A stretch of DNA of 64,000 bases from Natrinema limicola JCM 13563 (GCF_000337475.1 NZ_AOIT01000065.1:50045-114044); one strand, 5' to 3'. Positions 43,697 to 52,970 are shown, counted from the stretch's first letter. Made by a program: numbers and translations. Notes: generated from the letters alone by a model not told the origin.

Positions 43697-44146
43697 TTAC
43701 CGAACCACCGACTCGGATTTGGAGTGACGGCCCCAGTTACGATGGGAAGCGAAGTATGCAGCGAGCACCGCCGAGCCAATTCCGACCGGGACGCCACCGA
43801 ATAGCATCGCTGCCGCGAGTCCGATCGCCTGCATTGAGAGTACGATCATGGCAAGCCCACCACCACCGAGGAATCCGAGTATCGCTGCGACCGTCGCCCA
43901 GAACCGTCGCGACGTTTCCGGAGACGCCGTGCCAGTGGTGGTTCGCTCCTCCCAGTAGGAGAGACCTAGATATGTAAGCGGGACCAAGGCGACGCCGGCG
44001 ATGATCCCGGCAGGCAAGCCCAGTATCGCGGACGGCCAGATGTAGGGCTCGAGTGCGACTGTCACACCGATCCCGACGGCGAGAAAGCCGAATACACCTG
44101 CGAGGAGACTTCCAAGACGTTTGATCCATTTGCCCATAGATTCCAT
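43697..44146 (-). CDS. Four-helix membrane protein, unknown
   Basis: 149 residues with four hydrophobic helices (about 10-32, 38-60, 82-105, 110-132) and charged loops (SYWEERTTTG). No catalytic motif or family recognised. It lies alone between the MBL gene and a small conserved protein on the same strand. It could be a stress-linked integral membrane protein. Confidence 0.6.
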   Translation of the reverse strand: MESMGKWIKRLGSLLAGVFGFLAVGIGVTVALEPYIWPSAILGLPAGIIAGVALVPLTYLGLSYWEERTTTGTASPETSRRFWATVAAILGFLGGGGLAMIVLSMQAIGLAAAMLFGGVPVGIGSAVLAAYFASHRNWGRHSKSESVVR

Positions 44147-44180
44147 TCACGGACGTTCTATATGATCATGTCGGCGACAC

Positions 44181-44360
44181 CTATCGCATGTCTTCCAGCG
44201 ATCGGACGGTATCGGACATGATCCACGCTGTCTCGCTGTCCTGTTCTTCGATACAGATCGCATAAAACGAGTCACGGCCGTCATCGACGGTGATCCGGTA
44301 ACCACGACTGATTAGCGCGTGGTCTTCGCCTGCACGGGATTCTGCGGAGGTCACATTCAT
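44181..44360 (-). CDS. Small conserved haloarchaeal protein ending LEDMR
   Basis: 59 residues from the ATG at 44360. The longer reading frame upstream runs through the C repeat and is not real. It has RGYRITVDDGRDSFYAICIE and ends ETAWIMSDTVRSLEDMR. That C-terminus resembles the 73-residue protein in the znu operon. Likely a small beta-rich fold; function unknown. Confidence 0.6.
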   Translation of the reverse strand: MNVTSAESRAGEDHALISRGYRITVDDGRDSFYAICIEEQDSETAWIMSDTVRSLEDMR

Positions 44361-44407
44361 CTTCAGGGCCACCAGCGGATAACGAACACGATTTCGACGA
44401 GTATGCC

Positions 44408-44492
44408 TATAGTAGCCACTGAAAGTCAATGACATCCGATCGCACGGCGACTGTGCGATCGGTGTGTAAATCGTTTCAGTCGTTACTATAGC
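44408..44492. repeat. Palindromic repeat, family C copy 2
   Basis: 85 bp, same ends as the copy at 2938 (CTATAGTAGCCACTGAAA / TTTCAGTCGTTACTATAG). The inner arms GATCGCAC / GTGCGATC are perfect here. It lies between divergent genes and interrupts what would otherwise be a longer frame. Confidence 0.9.
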
Positions 44493-44613
44493 TGACCTCC
44501 CTCTTGTTCCGATGGCTTCAACAGACTGGTCACCAGCGATGGAGCTTCCACATCGTGGGAACACCAGCGGGGGTACTTCAACCAGTATCTCGATAGTCGG
44601 TTCAACTCGAGCC

Positions 44614-44952
44614 ATGACCGAGTTCCCGATCACAGACAACGACGGGCTCGTGCAGAGTACCTGTAAGACAGACGAGATTCTCCGTCTGCTCGCGGATGCC
44701 TCCCGACGACGGGTTGTCGTATCGCTAGAGAACGTTGAGAAAAACCGGATTCACCGCGAGCAGTTAGCACAGCGGCTGGCGCTGCCACACGAGGACGAAA
44801 CCATCAGTGGTTGGGAACGAGCCCTTCACTACATCCACTTACCACTGCTTGCGGACACAGGATTGATCGAGTACGACAGACAGGAGGGGACGATACGACA
44901 CTATCACTGTGAGAGGCTCAGCGATGTCCTCGCCGCGGTCGATCCGGAGTAG
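44614..44952 (+). CDS. Winged-helix protein of the DUF7344 type (putative regulator)
   Basis: 112 residues from the ATG at 44614. After a polar start, DEILRLLADASRRRVVVSL opens the haloarchaeal winged-helix fold, and LHYIHLPLLADTGLIEYDRQ forms the wing. Proteins of this type are haloarchaeal DNA-binding regulators, often near USP and stress genes. A B repeat follows seven bases after the stop. A local regulatory role is inferred. Confidence 0.7.
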   Translation: MTEFPITDNDGLVQSTCKTDEILRLLADASRRRVVVSLENVEKNRIHREQLAQRLALPHEDETISGWERALHYIHLPLLADTGLIEYDRQEGTIRHYHCERLSDVLAAVDPE

Positions 44953-44959
44953 CTCGCTG

Positions 44960-45045
44960 TGATACGGACGACAGTCCGTCAGTACCGGTGGGGCCGCGAT
45001 CCGCCCTGCGGTCCCACCGAAACATCGGGACAGCAGACCGTCTGA
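44960..45045 (+). repeat. Palindromic repeat, family B copy 3
   Basis: An 86-bp element, TGATACGGACGACAGT ... CAGCAGACCGTCTGA, with the inner pair CGGTGGGGCCGC / GCGGTCCCACCG. It lies between the convergent DUF7344 gene and the USP gene, close to both stops. Confidence 0.85.
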
Positions 45046-45078
45046 GGAGGCGACACAGAACAACGCTCGAGTCCACTA

Positions 45079-45945
45079 TCAGACCGTCAAGACGGGAGTC
45101 GACGAGCGTCGGACGACGCGTGCCGTCGTGCTGCCGAGCAATCGACCGGTTCCGACGGTTCGGCCACGCGTTCCCATCGCAACGAGGTCGGCATCGACCG
45201 CCGACGCCGCCTCGAGGAGTTCCGCTGTTGGCTCGCCGCGACGGACAGCGGTCGTCACAGAGAGATCCCGATCGCGTGCCATGGTCGCGATCGTTTCCGT
45301 CGCCTTTCGGCCGCCTTCTTTGAGAGAGCCAATGATGCTCCGTGGTGTATCCTCGAGATCGTACGGCATCGGATCGACCACGTAGACGACGTGTACGTCG
45401 GCGTCGTACTTCTCGGCGACGTCGAGTGCCGTTTCCGCGGCGCGTTCGGCGCCGTCGCTCCCGTCGGTCGGAATCACCACCTGCTCGTACGGTCCCGCCG
45501 CTGTTTCGCGATCGTCTCCCAGCCGGACCGAAAGCACCGGCACGTCAGCGAGCGTGAGGACGCGTTCAGTCGTACTCCCGAGCCGAGCCCGGTCGACGCC
45601 GGTCCGACCGTGCGTCCCCATCACGATGAGATCGACGTCGTGTTCGTCCGTATACGCGAGAATCTCCTGATGCGGGACTCCCTCGCGTACCTCTCGAGCA
45701 GCCGTCACGTCGGCGTCCTCAGCACGGTCCGTAATCCGGATCGTCGCCTCGCGTCCCCGTCGTTCGGATGGCGCATAGAGTTCTTCGCGATCGGATCCGG
45801 CGATGCCTACGGGCTCAGCACCGGTATCGACGACGTAGAGTGTGTGCACGGCCGCGCCGTAGGTCCGAGCAAACTCGATTGCATGACCGATCGTCGCTTC
45901 GGCACCAGCGCTCCCGTCTGTCGGGACGAGCATCGTGCTGAACAT
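45079..45945 (-). CDS. Tandem-domain universal stress protein
   Basis: 288 residues from the ATG at 45945; the upstream extension is basic and not USP-like. Two USP domains: MLVPTDGSAGAEA (4-16) with MGTHGRTGVDRARLGSTTER, and VVIPTDGSDGAER with MGTRGRTVGTGRLLGSTTAR. Both have the ATP-binding G-x2-G-x9-G-S/T pattern, so nucleotide binding is expected. A cytosolic stress sensor or chaperone. It opens the stress-island cluster. Confidence 0.88.
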   Translation of the reverse strand: MFSTMLVPTDGSAGAEATIGHAIEFARTYGAAVHTLYVVDTGAEPVGIAGSDREELYAPSERRGREATIRITDRAEDADVTAAREVREGVPHQEILAYTDEHDVDLIVMGTHGRTGVDRARLGSTTERVLTLADVPVLSVRLGDDRETAAGPYEQVVIPTDGSDGAERAAETALDVAEKYDADVHVVYVVDPMPYDLEDTPRSIIGSLKEGGRKATETIATMARDRDLSVTTAVRRGEPTAELLEAASAVDADLVAMGTRGRTVGTGRLLGSTTARVVRRSSTPVLTV

Positions 45946-46039
45946 GGCCAGTCGTTCGACCTGAACGGGCATCAAACGCACCCACACGTTTCGCGATCGT
46001 GACACGACGGATGGCTGCCAGCAGCCGAGAGATCCGCAC

Positions 46040-46486
46040 TCACCGAATCACGGTGACCGGAACCGGGACGCGACGGACGACGGTTTCGGTGACGCTTCCA
46101 TAGAGCGGCCGCCGTTCGTCCAGTCGGCCGTGAGAGCCGATGACGACGTGATCGACGTCTTCGACCGTCGCATACTCGACGATGAGTCGCTTCGGATCAC
46201 CGATATCCGAGTCGGTCACGACCGACCGATCGTACTCGTCGGCGACGTCGGTGACCTCCGTAAAGAGTTGGTCGGTGGCGTTGTCGACGGCACGGTCCCA
46301 CGCTGCGGTCCCGATCATCGGTTCGTACGTCGAGTCGCGGTCCTCGAGCGTCCCGTAGTCGGGCCTGAACAAGTCGACGACGTGGTACGCGACGATCTCT
46401 GCGTCCGGGAACTCCCGAAACGCATGCCGGAGTGCATCGAACGATAACGGCGAGCCATCGACGGGAACGAGCACTGTCCGCGACAT
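46040..46486 (-). CDS. Single-domain universal stress protein
   Basis: 148 residues from the ATG at 46486. VLVPVDGSPLSFDAL at the N-terminus and HVVIGSHGRLDERRPLYGSV near the C-terminus. The loop lacks one glycine of the ATP motif, so binding is uncertain. It is divergent from the nitroreductase with 55 bases between starts, so the two share a control region. Confidence 0.85.
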   Translation of the reverse strand: MSRTVLVPVDGSPLSFDALRHAFREFPDAEIVAYHVVDLFRPDYGTLEDRDSTYEPMIGTAAWDRAVDNATDQLFTEVTDVADEYDRSVVTDSDIGDPKRLIVEYATVEDVDHVVIGSHGRLDERRPLYGSVTETVVRRVPVPVTVIR

Positions 46487-46541
46487 ACACACTGCTTTCC
46501 CACGGAGTGACATAACCTCCTGGGGCACGTACACGCTCGAG

Positions 46542-47162
46542 ATGACCTCGATCGAGCTACCCGATCCCGAAAGCGACGGATCGACGAGCGTCGAACAGGC
46601 GATCGCGATCAGGGAAAGTCGCCGGTCGTTCGCCCGGACGCCGATCGACATCGACGACGTGGCACAGCTCCTGTGGGCGGCACAGGGACGAACACACGTC
46701 CGAGACGGCGTCGAGCTACGCGCCGCACCGAGCGCCGGCACGACGTATCCACTCACGATCTTTCTCGAAGTCGCGCCGAACGGAAGCGAGGAACTGGAGC
46801 CGGGCGTGTACCGATACGAGCAGCAGCGACACGCACTCGAGCGCGACCTCGAGACAGCCGTCCACGACGACCTCACTGCCGCATCACTCGACCAAGCGGT
46901 CATCGCGGATGCACCGATGACGATCGTGGTGACGGCAGACTACGACCGAACGCAACGGCAGTATCCGGACCACGGTGAGCGGTACGTCCACATGGAGGCC
47001 GGACACGTCGCAGAAAACGTCCACCTCGTCTGTGAGGCGCGTGGGTTGAATACCTGCCCCGTCGGCGCGTTCACCGACACTGCCGTCGCAACGGCGCTGT
47101 CGCTGCCGGCACGGCTCGAGGCGCTGTATCTGTTGCCAGTCGGCCACCGACCGGCGCAATGA
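46542..47162 (+). CDS. SagB/ThcOx-family nitroreductase
   Basis: 206 residues. The flavin-binding signature IRESRRSFARTPIDIDDVAQLLWAAQG is at about 23-49, with APSAGTTYPL for FMN contact and HMEAGHVAENVHLVCEARGLNTCPVGAF at the C-terminus. This is the standalone SagB-type oxidoreductase group. The same family occurs in mycobacterial dormancy genes (Acg-like nitroreductases). The substrate is unknown. It converges on the CBS gene. Confidence 0.82.
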   Translation: MTSIELPDPESDGSTSVEQAIAIRESRRSFARTPIDIDDVAQLLWAAQGRTHVRDGVELRAAPSAGTTYPLTIFLEVAPNGSEELEPGVYRYEQQRHALERDLETAVHDDLTAASLDQAVIADAPMTIVVTADYDRTQRQYPDHGERYVHMEAGHVAENVHLVCEARGLNTCPVGAFTDTAVATALSLPARLEALYLLPVGHRPAQ

Positions 47163-47256
47163 GCATAATCGTCAAAGAAACTGACGGCGTGACGCAGACG
47201 ATGGGCCTGCTAGTCGGCAACATCGCGGTGTCGTCACGTGGCCCGGGAGAGATCGT

Positions 47257-48474
47257 TTACTCCTCGAGCAGCCACCCGAACCGTTTCTCCCAGAACTCCG
47301 CGCTCGGGGGCTTCTTGCTCCGTCCGTGTGTCTTCTGGTCGCGGATCTGTCGCTCCAGCACCTCGCGAGCCTCATTGAGCGCGTGACTCGCGCCGTATCC
47401 TTCACCAGAGGCGATGTAGAGCCCCCGATCGGTATGCAATCGGATGCGAGCGAGCAAGAGCGGCCGCCCGCGACGAGTCTCGTCGTGCTCGTGAAGGTGG
47501 ATCTTTGCGTCGAGGACGTTCATCCCGTGGTCTCTGTCGTCGAACTTCTCGACCATTGCGACGATCTCGTCGTAGGTCGCGTCGTCTATCAGATCAGTCC
47601 CGTAGATCTGGACGCCCCGATTCCCGCCTGCTTCCCACGTGAGCGAGTCGAGGACATCGGTCTTCGTGACGATCCCATAGGGTTGTCCGTTCGACGTCAC
47701 CACCAGCGACGAGCCACCGACCTCGGACATCTCTTCGACGGCCGTCTCGAGCGTTTCGGTCGGCGGGATCGTGCGTACCGGCGAGGCCATGACGTCCCGA
47801 ACCGGGAGATCGAGAATCCGCGTCGGCTCACCCTCTCGAGCGCCGAAGCCGCCGCGCCGTGAGCGACCGGTGCTCGAGGAGATTTCGCCACCGAACGGGT
47901 CTGTCCCGCCCGCATCGCCGCCCTTGCTCTGGACCTCTGCTCGGACCGTCAGGTCGGTCACGTCGTAGAGACTGAGGATACCAGTTGCCGAATTCCCCTC
48001 AACGACCGGGAGGTGCGTGATCTTGTTTTGCCGGAAGACGTTGAGCGCCTCTCCGAGTGTCGACGCCGGATCGAGCACGACGAGATCGCTCGAATACGCC
48101 TCGGCGACGGTCGCGGCGTCAAGATATGGCTTGACCTTCTGGAGAATTGCATCGACGGTGACGACGCCGATCAGCTCCCGTCCCTCGAATACCGGCAGGA
48201 GCTGTGAGTCGCTCTCAATCATGAGCTGTGCGACCTTGCGGATGTCCTCGTCGGGTGTGAGTCTGGGGACGTGCCAGACCAGCGACCCGAGCTTTTCGTC
48301 GGGTTGGCGATGCGATGTCGCGAGTTGTCGTCTGGTGACGACCCCTTCGAACTCGGTGTCCCGTATCAGGACACCCTTGACGTCGGAATCTTCGAACGTC
48401 CCGACGAGCTTCGAGACCGGTGTGTCTGGCGTGAATTCGACGTATTCGTCCGAAACGATGTCAGCGATATCCAT
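47257..48474 (-). CDS. CBS-domain protein with C-terminal ribosome-hibernation-like domain
   Basis: 405 residues from the ATG at 48474. Four CBS motifs run in pairs (VSKLVGTFEDSDVKGVLI; DIRKVAQLMIESDSQLLPV; LGEALNVFRQNKITHLPVV; LETAVEEMSEVGGSSLVV), which usually bind adenosine nucleotides. An acidic/glycine-rich insert follows the third. The last 110 residues (VQIYGTDLIDDATYDEIVAM, AKIHLHEHDE, ASGEGYGASHALNEAREVLE) resemble S30AE/HPF ribosome-hibernation domains. Together they suggest energy-state control of ribosomes. The HPF call is pattern-based. Confidence 0.8.
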   Translation of the reverse strand: MDIADIVSDEYVEFTPDTPVSKLVGTFEDSDVKGVLIRDTEFEGVVTRRQLATSHRQPDEKLGSLVWHVPRLTPDEDIRKVAQLMIESDSQLLPVFEGRELIGVVTVDAILQKVKPYLDAATVAEAYSSDLVVLDPASTLGEALNVFRQNKITHLPVVEGNSATGILSLYDVTDLTVRAEVQSKGGDAGGTDPFGGEISSSTGRSRRGGFGAREGEPTRILDLPVRDVMASPVRTIPPTETLETAVEEMSEVGGSSLVVTSNGQPYGIVTKTDVLDSLTWEAGGNRGVQIYGTDLIDDATYDEIVAMVEKFDDRDHGMNVLDAKIHLHEHDETRRGRPLLLARIRLHTDRGLYIASGEGYGASHALNEAREVLERQIRDQKTHGRSKKPPSAEFWEKRFGWLLEE

Positions 48475-48618
48475 GGGTATTGGTGTGTGTCCGCTCGAGT
48501 GTTCGATCTGTCGTCCGATGCGGCTGTGCTGCTCGCGGCTGAAGGCGGTTCCTGTCTTCCACGTCCTCGATGAGTCGTCTCGGGATCCCAAATCGAGACG
48601 TGGGTCGTCGTATTTTGC

Positions 48619-49263
48619 TCATGTCTCTGACTCCAGATATTCCATCGCTTCCTCGTCGGACACTTGCGCGAAGTTCTCGTAGAACTGCCCGACGCCCTGG
48701 AAGCCACTGGGCGTCTCGAGACAAACGACGTCGTCAGCTTCATCCTGCAATTCGTTAATCGTACTCGGCGGGCCGACCGGCACTGCAAGCACGATGCGCT
48801 CGGCGTCCGTGTTCTGAAGGCGCTTGAGACACGCTCTGACAGTCGATCCCGTTGCCACGCCGTCGTCAACGACGACGACGGTCTTATCGGTCAGGTCGGG
48901 TTCCGGCCGGTCGCCACGATACCGGTCGGCCTTTTGACGCGCGTTCGCTGCTTCCGTCTCACGCATTTCCTGGAAGTAGTCTTCATTGGCGCTCGTCCCC
49001 CGAAACGCTGTTTCGTTCCGCCAGACGCTCCCGTCGCTTGCGACAGCACCGATCGCATACTCCGGGTTCCCCGGGGCACCGATCTTCTTTGCGACGACGA
49101 TATCGAGGGGAACGTCGAGTGCATCGGCAACTGCACGCCCGAGCGGAAGGCCGCCCCGCGGGATGGCGAGTGCGATATCCGCGTCGAGGTCCCGCTCACG
49201 GAGCGCCGTTGCGAGTTGCGCTCCCGCATCAGTTCGGTCGGTAAATCGACGAGCTCCTCCCAT
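48619..49263 (-). CDS. Phosphoribosyltransferase-domain protein
   Basis: 214 residues from the ATG at 49263. The PRPP-binding motif is VVVVDDGVATGSTVRACL and the N-terminal FTDRTDAGAQLATAL opens the type I fold; AIPRGGLPLGRAVADAL is the second loop. Dormancy-type PRTases of this group have no proven substrate. It lies in a run with the HAD phosphatase and the erythromycin-esterase homologue, the partners fused to it in some bacteria. Confidence 0.85.
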   Translation of the reverse strand: MGGARRFTDRTDAGAQLATALRERDLDADIALAIPRGGLPLGRAVADALDVPLDIVVAKKIGAPGNPEYAIGAVASDGSVWRNETAFRGTSANEDYFQEMRETEAANARQKADRYRGDRPEPDLTDKTVVVVDDGVATGSTVRACLKRLQNTDAERIVLAVPVGPPSTINELQDEADDVVCLETPSGFQGVGQFYENFAQVSDEEAMEYLESET

Positions 49264-49375
49264 CGGGTCATCGAACGAGAGACAGTAGCATATAACATAG
49301 GTGTGTCTCGACAAGCCATAACAGGCTCGGCACAGCGCGCTGGCTACTCACCAGCAGTGTCAGCGAGCATCGACA

Positions 49376-50023
49376 CTAGCGTTCTGTATCGATAATGCCG
49401 TGCTGTTCGAAGTAGAGGTGGAGTTTCCGAATCGATGTCACGACGACATCACAGTATTGCTCGACGACCGGCTCCGGATTGAATCCGACAGCAGTCCCAG
49501 CAGCACGAAGCATCGAGAGATCCGTGGCCCCGTTACCAACCGCGATCGTCTGCTCGAGATCGACGCCATCGGCGACGGCGAGTTCCCCGAGTGGCCCATC
49601 CTTCTGGCCATCGAGCACGGGGCCGTCGACATCGCCAGTTACCGCACTGTTTTCTATCACGAGGCGGTTCGCCACGACGTGATCGACCGTCGTGTCGGCC
49701 TGCTCGAGTGCTGCCTCGACGGCTCGCTCGAAACTGCCCGTGAGAACGGCCACACGGACATCGGACCGTCGGAGTGCAGTGATCATGTCGGCAACGCCGT
49801 CACGAAGGGAACACCGCTCGAACGCGGTTTCGACCCGGCGTTCCGGCATCCCCTCGAGCAACGAGACGCGCTCTTGCAGGCTCGTTTCGAAATCGATCTC
49901 GTCACGGACGCCTTGCTCGAGGAGTCCGCGCATTTCCGTTGCCACGTCGTACTCCCTCCCGAGGAGAATACTCGGGTCCGATTGGGAGAGCGTTTCGTCG
50001 AAGTCGAAGGCAACGAGCGTCAT
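49376..50023 (-). CDS. HAD-superfamily (SerB-like) phosphatase
   Basis: 215 residues. Motif I is FDFDETLSQSD (nucleophile Asp), motif II VAVLTGSFE, and motif III/IV GQKDGPLGEL and GNGATDLSMLRAAG. The helical cap (about 25-70) is of the phosphoserine-phosphatase type. The substrate could be phosphoserine or another small phosphate ester. Part of the reverse-strand stress run. Confidence 0.8.
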   Translation of the reverse strand: MTLVAFDFDETLSQSDPSILLGREYDVATEMRGLLEQGVRDEIDFETSLQERVSLLEGMPERRVETAFERCSLRDGVADMITALRRSDVRVAVLTGSFERAVEAALEQADTTVDHVVANRLVIENSAVTGDVDGPVLDGQKDGPLGELAVADGVDLEQTIAVGNGATDLSMLRAAGTAVGFNPEPVVEQYCDVVVTSIRKLHLYFEQHGIIDTER

Positions 50024-50092
50024 GGCTCGCCGTTCACCAGCCGTTCCAATAATACCTGGCTGTCAGGATTTCGGGAGTCGCTGCCGGTCCGT

Positions 50093-51430
50093 TCATAGCC
50101 CCCACGGGTAGAGATCTGGCACGTGTGTTCGGTCTGCATGGAGCGAAAACGGATGGAGTGCGCTCGTTTCGCCAAGAGACACGAACGCGTCGTAGCGGTC
50201 GGGGAGGACGGTCGGTACGTAATTTCCGGATTCACGATTCGGATGGTAGACGACGCCGATCGCGCGATGGCCTCGGGGCTCTCGAAGTGGCGTCTCGTCG
50301 TCGAGTTCGTCAGTGAGCAGGAGCTGATCGGTTTCGCTGGCTTGCTCGAAGACGTGTTCGTAGCTTCCGGGTCGTGCCGGCGGCACTGTCAGCTCTTCCA
50401 TCGGTGCATCCCACGAATCAGCAGCGATAACGCACCCACGAAACGTTCCCATGCCGATCAATGCCACCTCGGACGCGCCCTCGTGTTGTCGAACGAGTTG
50501 TCCGATGTTGAGCCGCCCGCGCTGGTCCATGTCCGTCGCTCGAGCATCGCCGACGTGGGTGTTGTGCGCCCAGACGATCCCTTTCGAACCCATACCGTGA
50601 TGACGCTGGAGGCGCTCGAGCGTCTCGACCATATGTCGGTCCCGAACGTTCCACGAATCGGTGTTGCCACGAGCCATCTCCCGGTAGTACTGTTCGGCGT
50701 TTTTCGCGACGAGTGCGTTCTGTTCGGCGTTGAAGTAGTCGTCCTGTCCGTGATCGTACGTCGGGGCCGCTTCCTGAAGGTTCGTCAGCGTCTCGAGGAC
50801 CTCGTCTTCGCACGTCTCGGGGACCATCCTGAGCGCCTGCGTATACTCCTGCGCGTCCCCACCGTACGGATCGAAACACCGGTAGGCGTCTCTCGCTTCG
50901 GCTGCGGCATCCGGGTCGACATCCTCGAGATAATCGATGACCGCGTCTAGCGACTCAAATAGGCTATAGACATCGAGTCCGTAGAAGCCGACCCGATCGT
51001 CCTGCTCGAGCAGTTGGTTGTGTACCTCGAGCCAGTCGAGGAACTCGAGGACTTCCCAGTTCGCCCACATCCAGTTTGGCCACCGATCGAATGTCTCGAG
51101 GACTTCGCGACCGGTTTCGGCAGACTCGGGAAGGCCCTTGACGTATCGATTGGCCTCGTAGCAGTTCGTCCAGTCGCCTTCGACGGCGACGAACGAGAAG
51201 TCCCGTTCCTGAATGAGTCGGGCGGTCAGTCGCGAACGCCAGCGGTAGAACTCGGACGTTCCATGGGTCGCATCCCCGATCAGCACGTATTTCCTGTCGC
51301 CGAATCGCTCGACGAGTTGGTCAAGGTCGGCCGGGCTCGTCAGGTCGTGTCCAACCGACCGAACGTTGGACACAGCAGCCTCGATCTCGGTGGACTCTCG
51401 CCATGCTGTTCTGCCGTGAATCTCGTTCAT
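50093..51430 (-). CDS. Erythromycin-esterase-family protein
   Basis: 445 residues from the ATG at 51430; the longer upstream frame has no family match. Family landmarks are VLIGDATHGTSEFYRWRSRL (putative catalytic His, near 60), VAVEGDWTNCYEANRYV and IVWAHNTHVGDARATDM (near 280). Members include macrolide esterases, but many act on unknown esters in stress islands. In Mycobacterium tuberculosis Rv2030c this domain is fused to a PRTase. Antibiotic resistance is not implied. Confidence 0.82.
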   Translation of the reverse strand: MNEIHGRTAWRESTEIEAAVSNVRSVGHDLTSPADLDQLVERFGDRKYVLIGDATHGTSEFYRWRSRLTARLIQERDFSFVAVEGDWTNCYEANRYVKGLPESAETGREVLETFDRWPNWMWANWEVLEFLDWLEVHNQLLEQDDRVGFYGLDVYSLFESLDAVIDYLEDVDPDAAAEARDAYRCFDPYGGDAQEYTQALRMVPETCEDEVLETLTNLQEAAPTYDHGQDDYFNAEQNALVAKNAEQYYREMARGNTDSWNVRDRHMVETLERLQRHHGMGSKGIVWAHNTHVGDARATDMDQRGRLNIGQLVRQHEGASEVALIGMGTFRGCVIAADSWDAPMEELTVPPARPGSYEHVFEQASETDQLLLTDELDDETPLREPRGHRAIGVVYHPNRESGNYVPTVLPDRYDAFVSLGETSALHPFSLHADRTHVPDLYPWGL

Positions 51431-51548
51431 CGTCTTGGCAAGTGGCTTTCGCACACGCGGTGGGTGGTGTCGTCGTTCTGTTCTCCCCTCTCGCGCATCG
51501 CAACCGACGGTCGTCGAACAGGAGAGTGTGGGCAGCGTGTCGTAGTGG

Positions 51549-51905
51549 TCATTCGTACTCGAACCCGTGTAGTTCGTATCGATAGGTTCGCGCCGCTTTT
51601 TTGACGACGAGATACTGTGTGCCACCCGCTTGCTCGAGACTGTCGAAGTGGCTCCCGAGATTACCGGGATTCAACGACGGTGCATCGCCGTCAAGGGCGA
51701 ACCGAAGGACGGCTTTCGGTTGGCGAACGTCGTCGACTTGCTTGGCTTCGACCGCAAGCATGGTCCCGGTGTTCCCGACATCGACCGTCCCGGTAAGTTC
51801 CCACGTATGGTCGCCGTACTGTAGCTCCGTTCCGCTGAGTTCCGGCCACTGTGTCTCGTCCATGCCACTAGATACCAGGAAGATCCCAATCGTCTTTTCG
51901 GTCAT
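51549..51905 (-). CDS. Conserved hypothetical haloarchaeal protein
   Basis: 118 residues from the ATG at 51905. A compact alpha/beta protein with IGIFLVSSGMDETQWPELSG, AVEAKQVDDVRQPKAVLRF and a C-terminal TYRYELHGFEYE. No family is recognised. It lies upstream of the esterase gene on the same strand. Codon bias is good. Confidence 0.6.
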   Translation of the reverse strand: MTEKTIGIFLVSSGMDETQWPELSGTELQYGDHTWELTGTVDVGNTGTMLAVEAKQVDDVRQPKAVLRFALDGDAPSLNPGNLGSHFDSLEQAGGTQYLVVKKAARTYRYELHGFEYE

Positions 51906-52052
51906 CAGATATTCTAGGTGTTCGTCGTCTTGAATCGCGCCGTCCCGTCGACGCGAGTGACCTGTCACCCGGAAATGTACGCGACTTAATGATCAGCCGC
52001 CGAAGAGAGTGACCCCCTACAATTATTCGGCGAGAGGGTGAAAGAGAGTGCG

Positions 52053-52970
52053 ATGCCATCGGCAACCCAGTCGATCGATGCGGTGTTACTGCCAACGGAT
52101 GGAAGCGATGGCGCGCTCGCGGGCGCAAAGCGCGGTATTGACCTGGCTGCTGCGGTGGGCGCGGAGGTCCACGTCCTCTCGGTCACCGACACGACGGACT
52201 TCGATGATCTCTCGTTGGTTCTCGACGCCGACGCGGTAGCAGAGGAACGAGACGCGCTCGAAGCCGACGCCGAGGAAGCCGTCGAAACCGTGGCGACGAT
52301 CGCTCAGGAACAGGCCCCCGACCTCGAGGTCACGACGGCGATCGAACGAGGTACACCGTTTGAGTGTATCGACGACTACGTCGATGCGGCCGACATCGAT
52401 CTCATCGCGATGGGAACGAAAGGCCGGACGGGACTCGAGCGGGTCGTCCTCGGGAGTGTGACCGAAAACGTCCTTCGGACGGTCGACATTCCAGTGCTGG
52501 TCGTTCCACCGGCGGCGGAGACCGTCTCACTCACTCGGGAGACCGCTGCGCACATTCTCCTTCCAACGGACGGAAGCGAGGGCGCAGCGGCTGCCGTCGA
52601 CTGGGGGGTCCATCTCGCGGACGTGTTCGACGCGATGGTGCATGCGCTGTACTCGGCCGACACGAGCCGGCTCACGATGGGATCGAGCCCGAATACGATC
52701 CTCTCCGAACTCGAGCGCACAGGCGAGACCGCACTCGAGGCGGTTCGTGAACGCGCGAAAGCGACCGGCGTCAGTGTCACGGGAACCGTCGCAAACGGCC
52801 CGCCGGCGCGGGTCATTTTGAACTACGCCGACGAGAAGGCGGTCGATATGATCGTGATCGGAACGCACGGTCGCTCCGGACTCGAGCGTCACCTTCTGGG
52901 GAGTGTCACGGAAAACGTCGTCCGGAACGCTGACGTCCCTGTGGTTTGTGTCCCGATGCCAAACGAATGA
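52053..52970 (+). CDS. Tandem-domain universal stress protein
   Basis: 305 residues from the ATG at 52053. Two USP domains: VLLPTDGSDGALAGAKRG with MGTKGRTGLERVVLGSVTEN, and ILLPTDGSEGAAAAVDWG with IGTHGRSGLERHLLGSVTEN. Both ATP loops are canonical. It stands alone on the forward strand. Confidence 0.88.
   Translation: MPSATQSIDAVLLPTDGSDGALAGAKRGIDLAAAVGAEVHVLSVTDTTDFDDLSLVLDADAVAEERDALEADAEEAVETVATIAQEQAPDLEVTTAIERGTPFECIDDYVDAADIDLIAMGTKGRTGLERVVLGSVTENVLRTVDIPVLVVPPAAETVSLTRETAAHILLPTDGSEGAAAAVDWGVHLADVFDAMVHALYSADTSRLTMGSSPNTILSELERTGETALEAVRERAKATGVSVTGTVANGPPARVILNYADEKAVDMIVIGTHGRSGLERHLLGSVTENVVRNADVPVVCVPMPNE

Noticed and set aside
44361-44639. N-terminal extension of the small LEDMR protein
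   Set aside because: The extension crosses the family C repeat and the promoter of the divergent gene.
50093-51430. Macrolide-resistance gene
   Set aside because: The fold matches the erythromycin-esterase family, but the setting is a stress island and nothing shows macrolide specificity.
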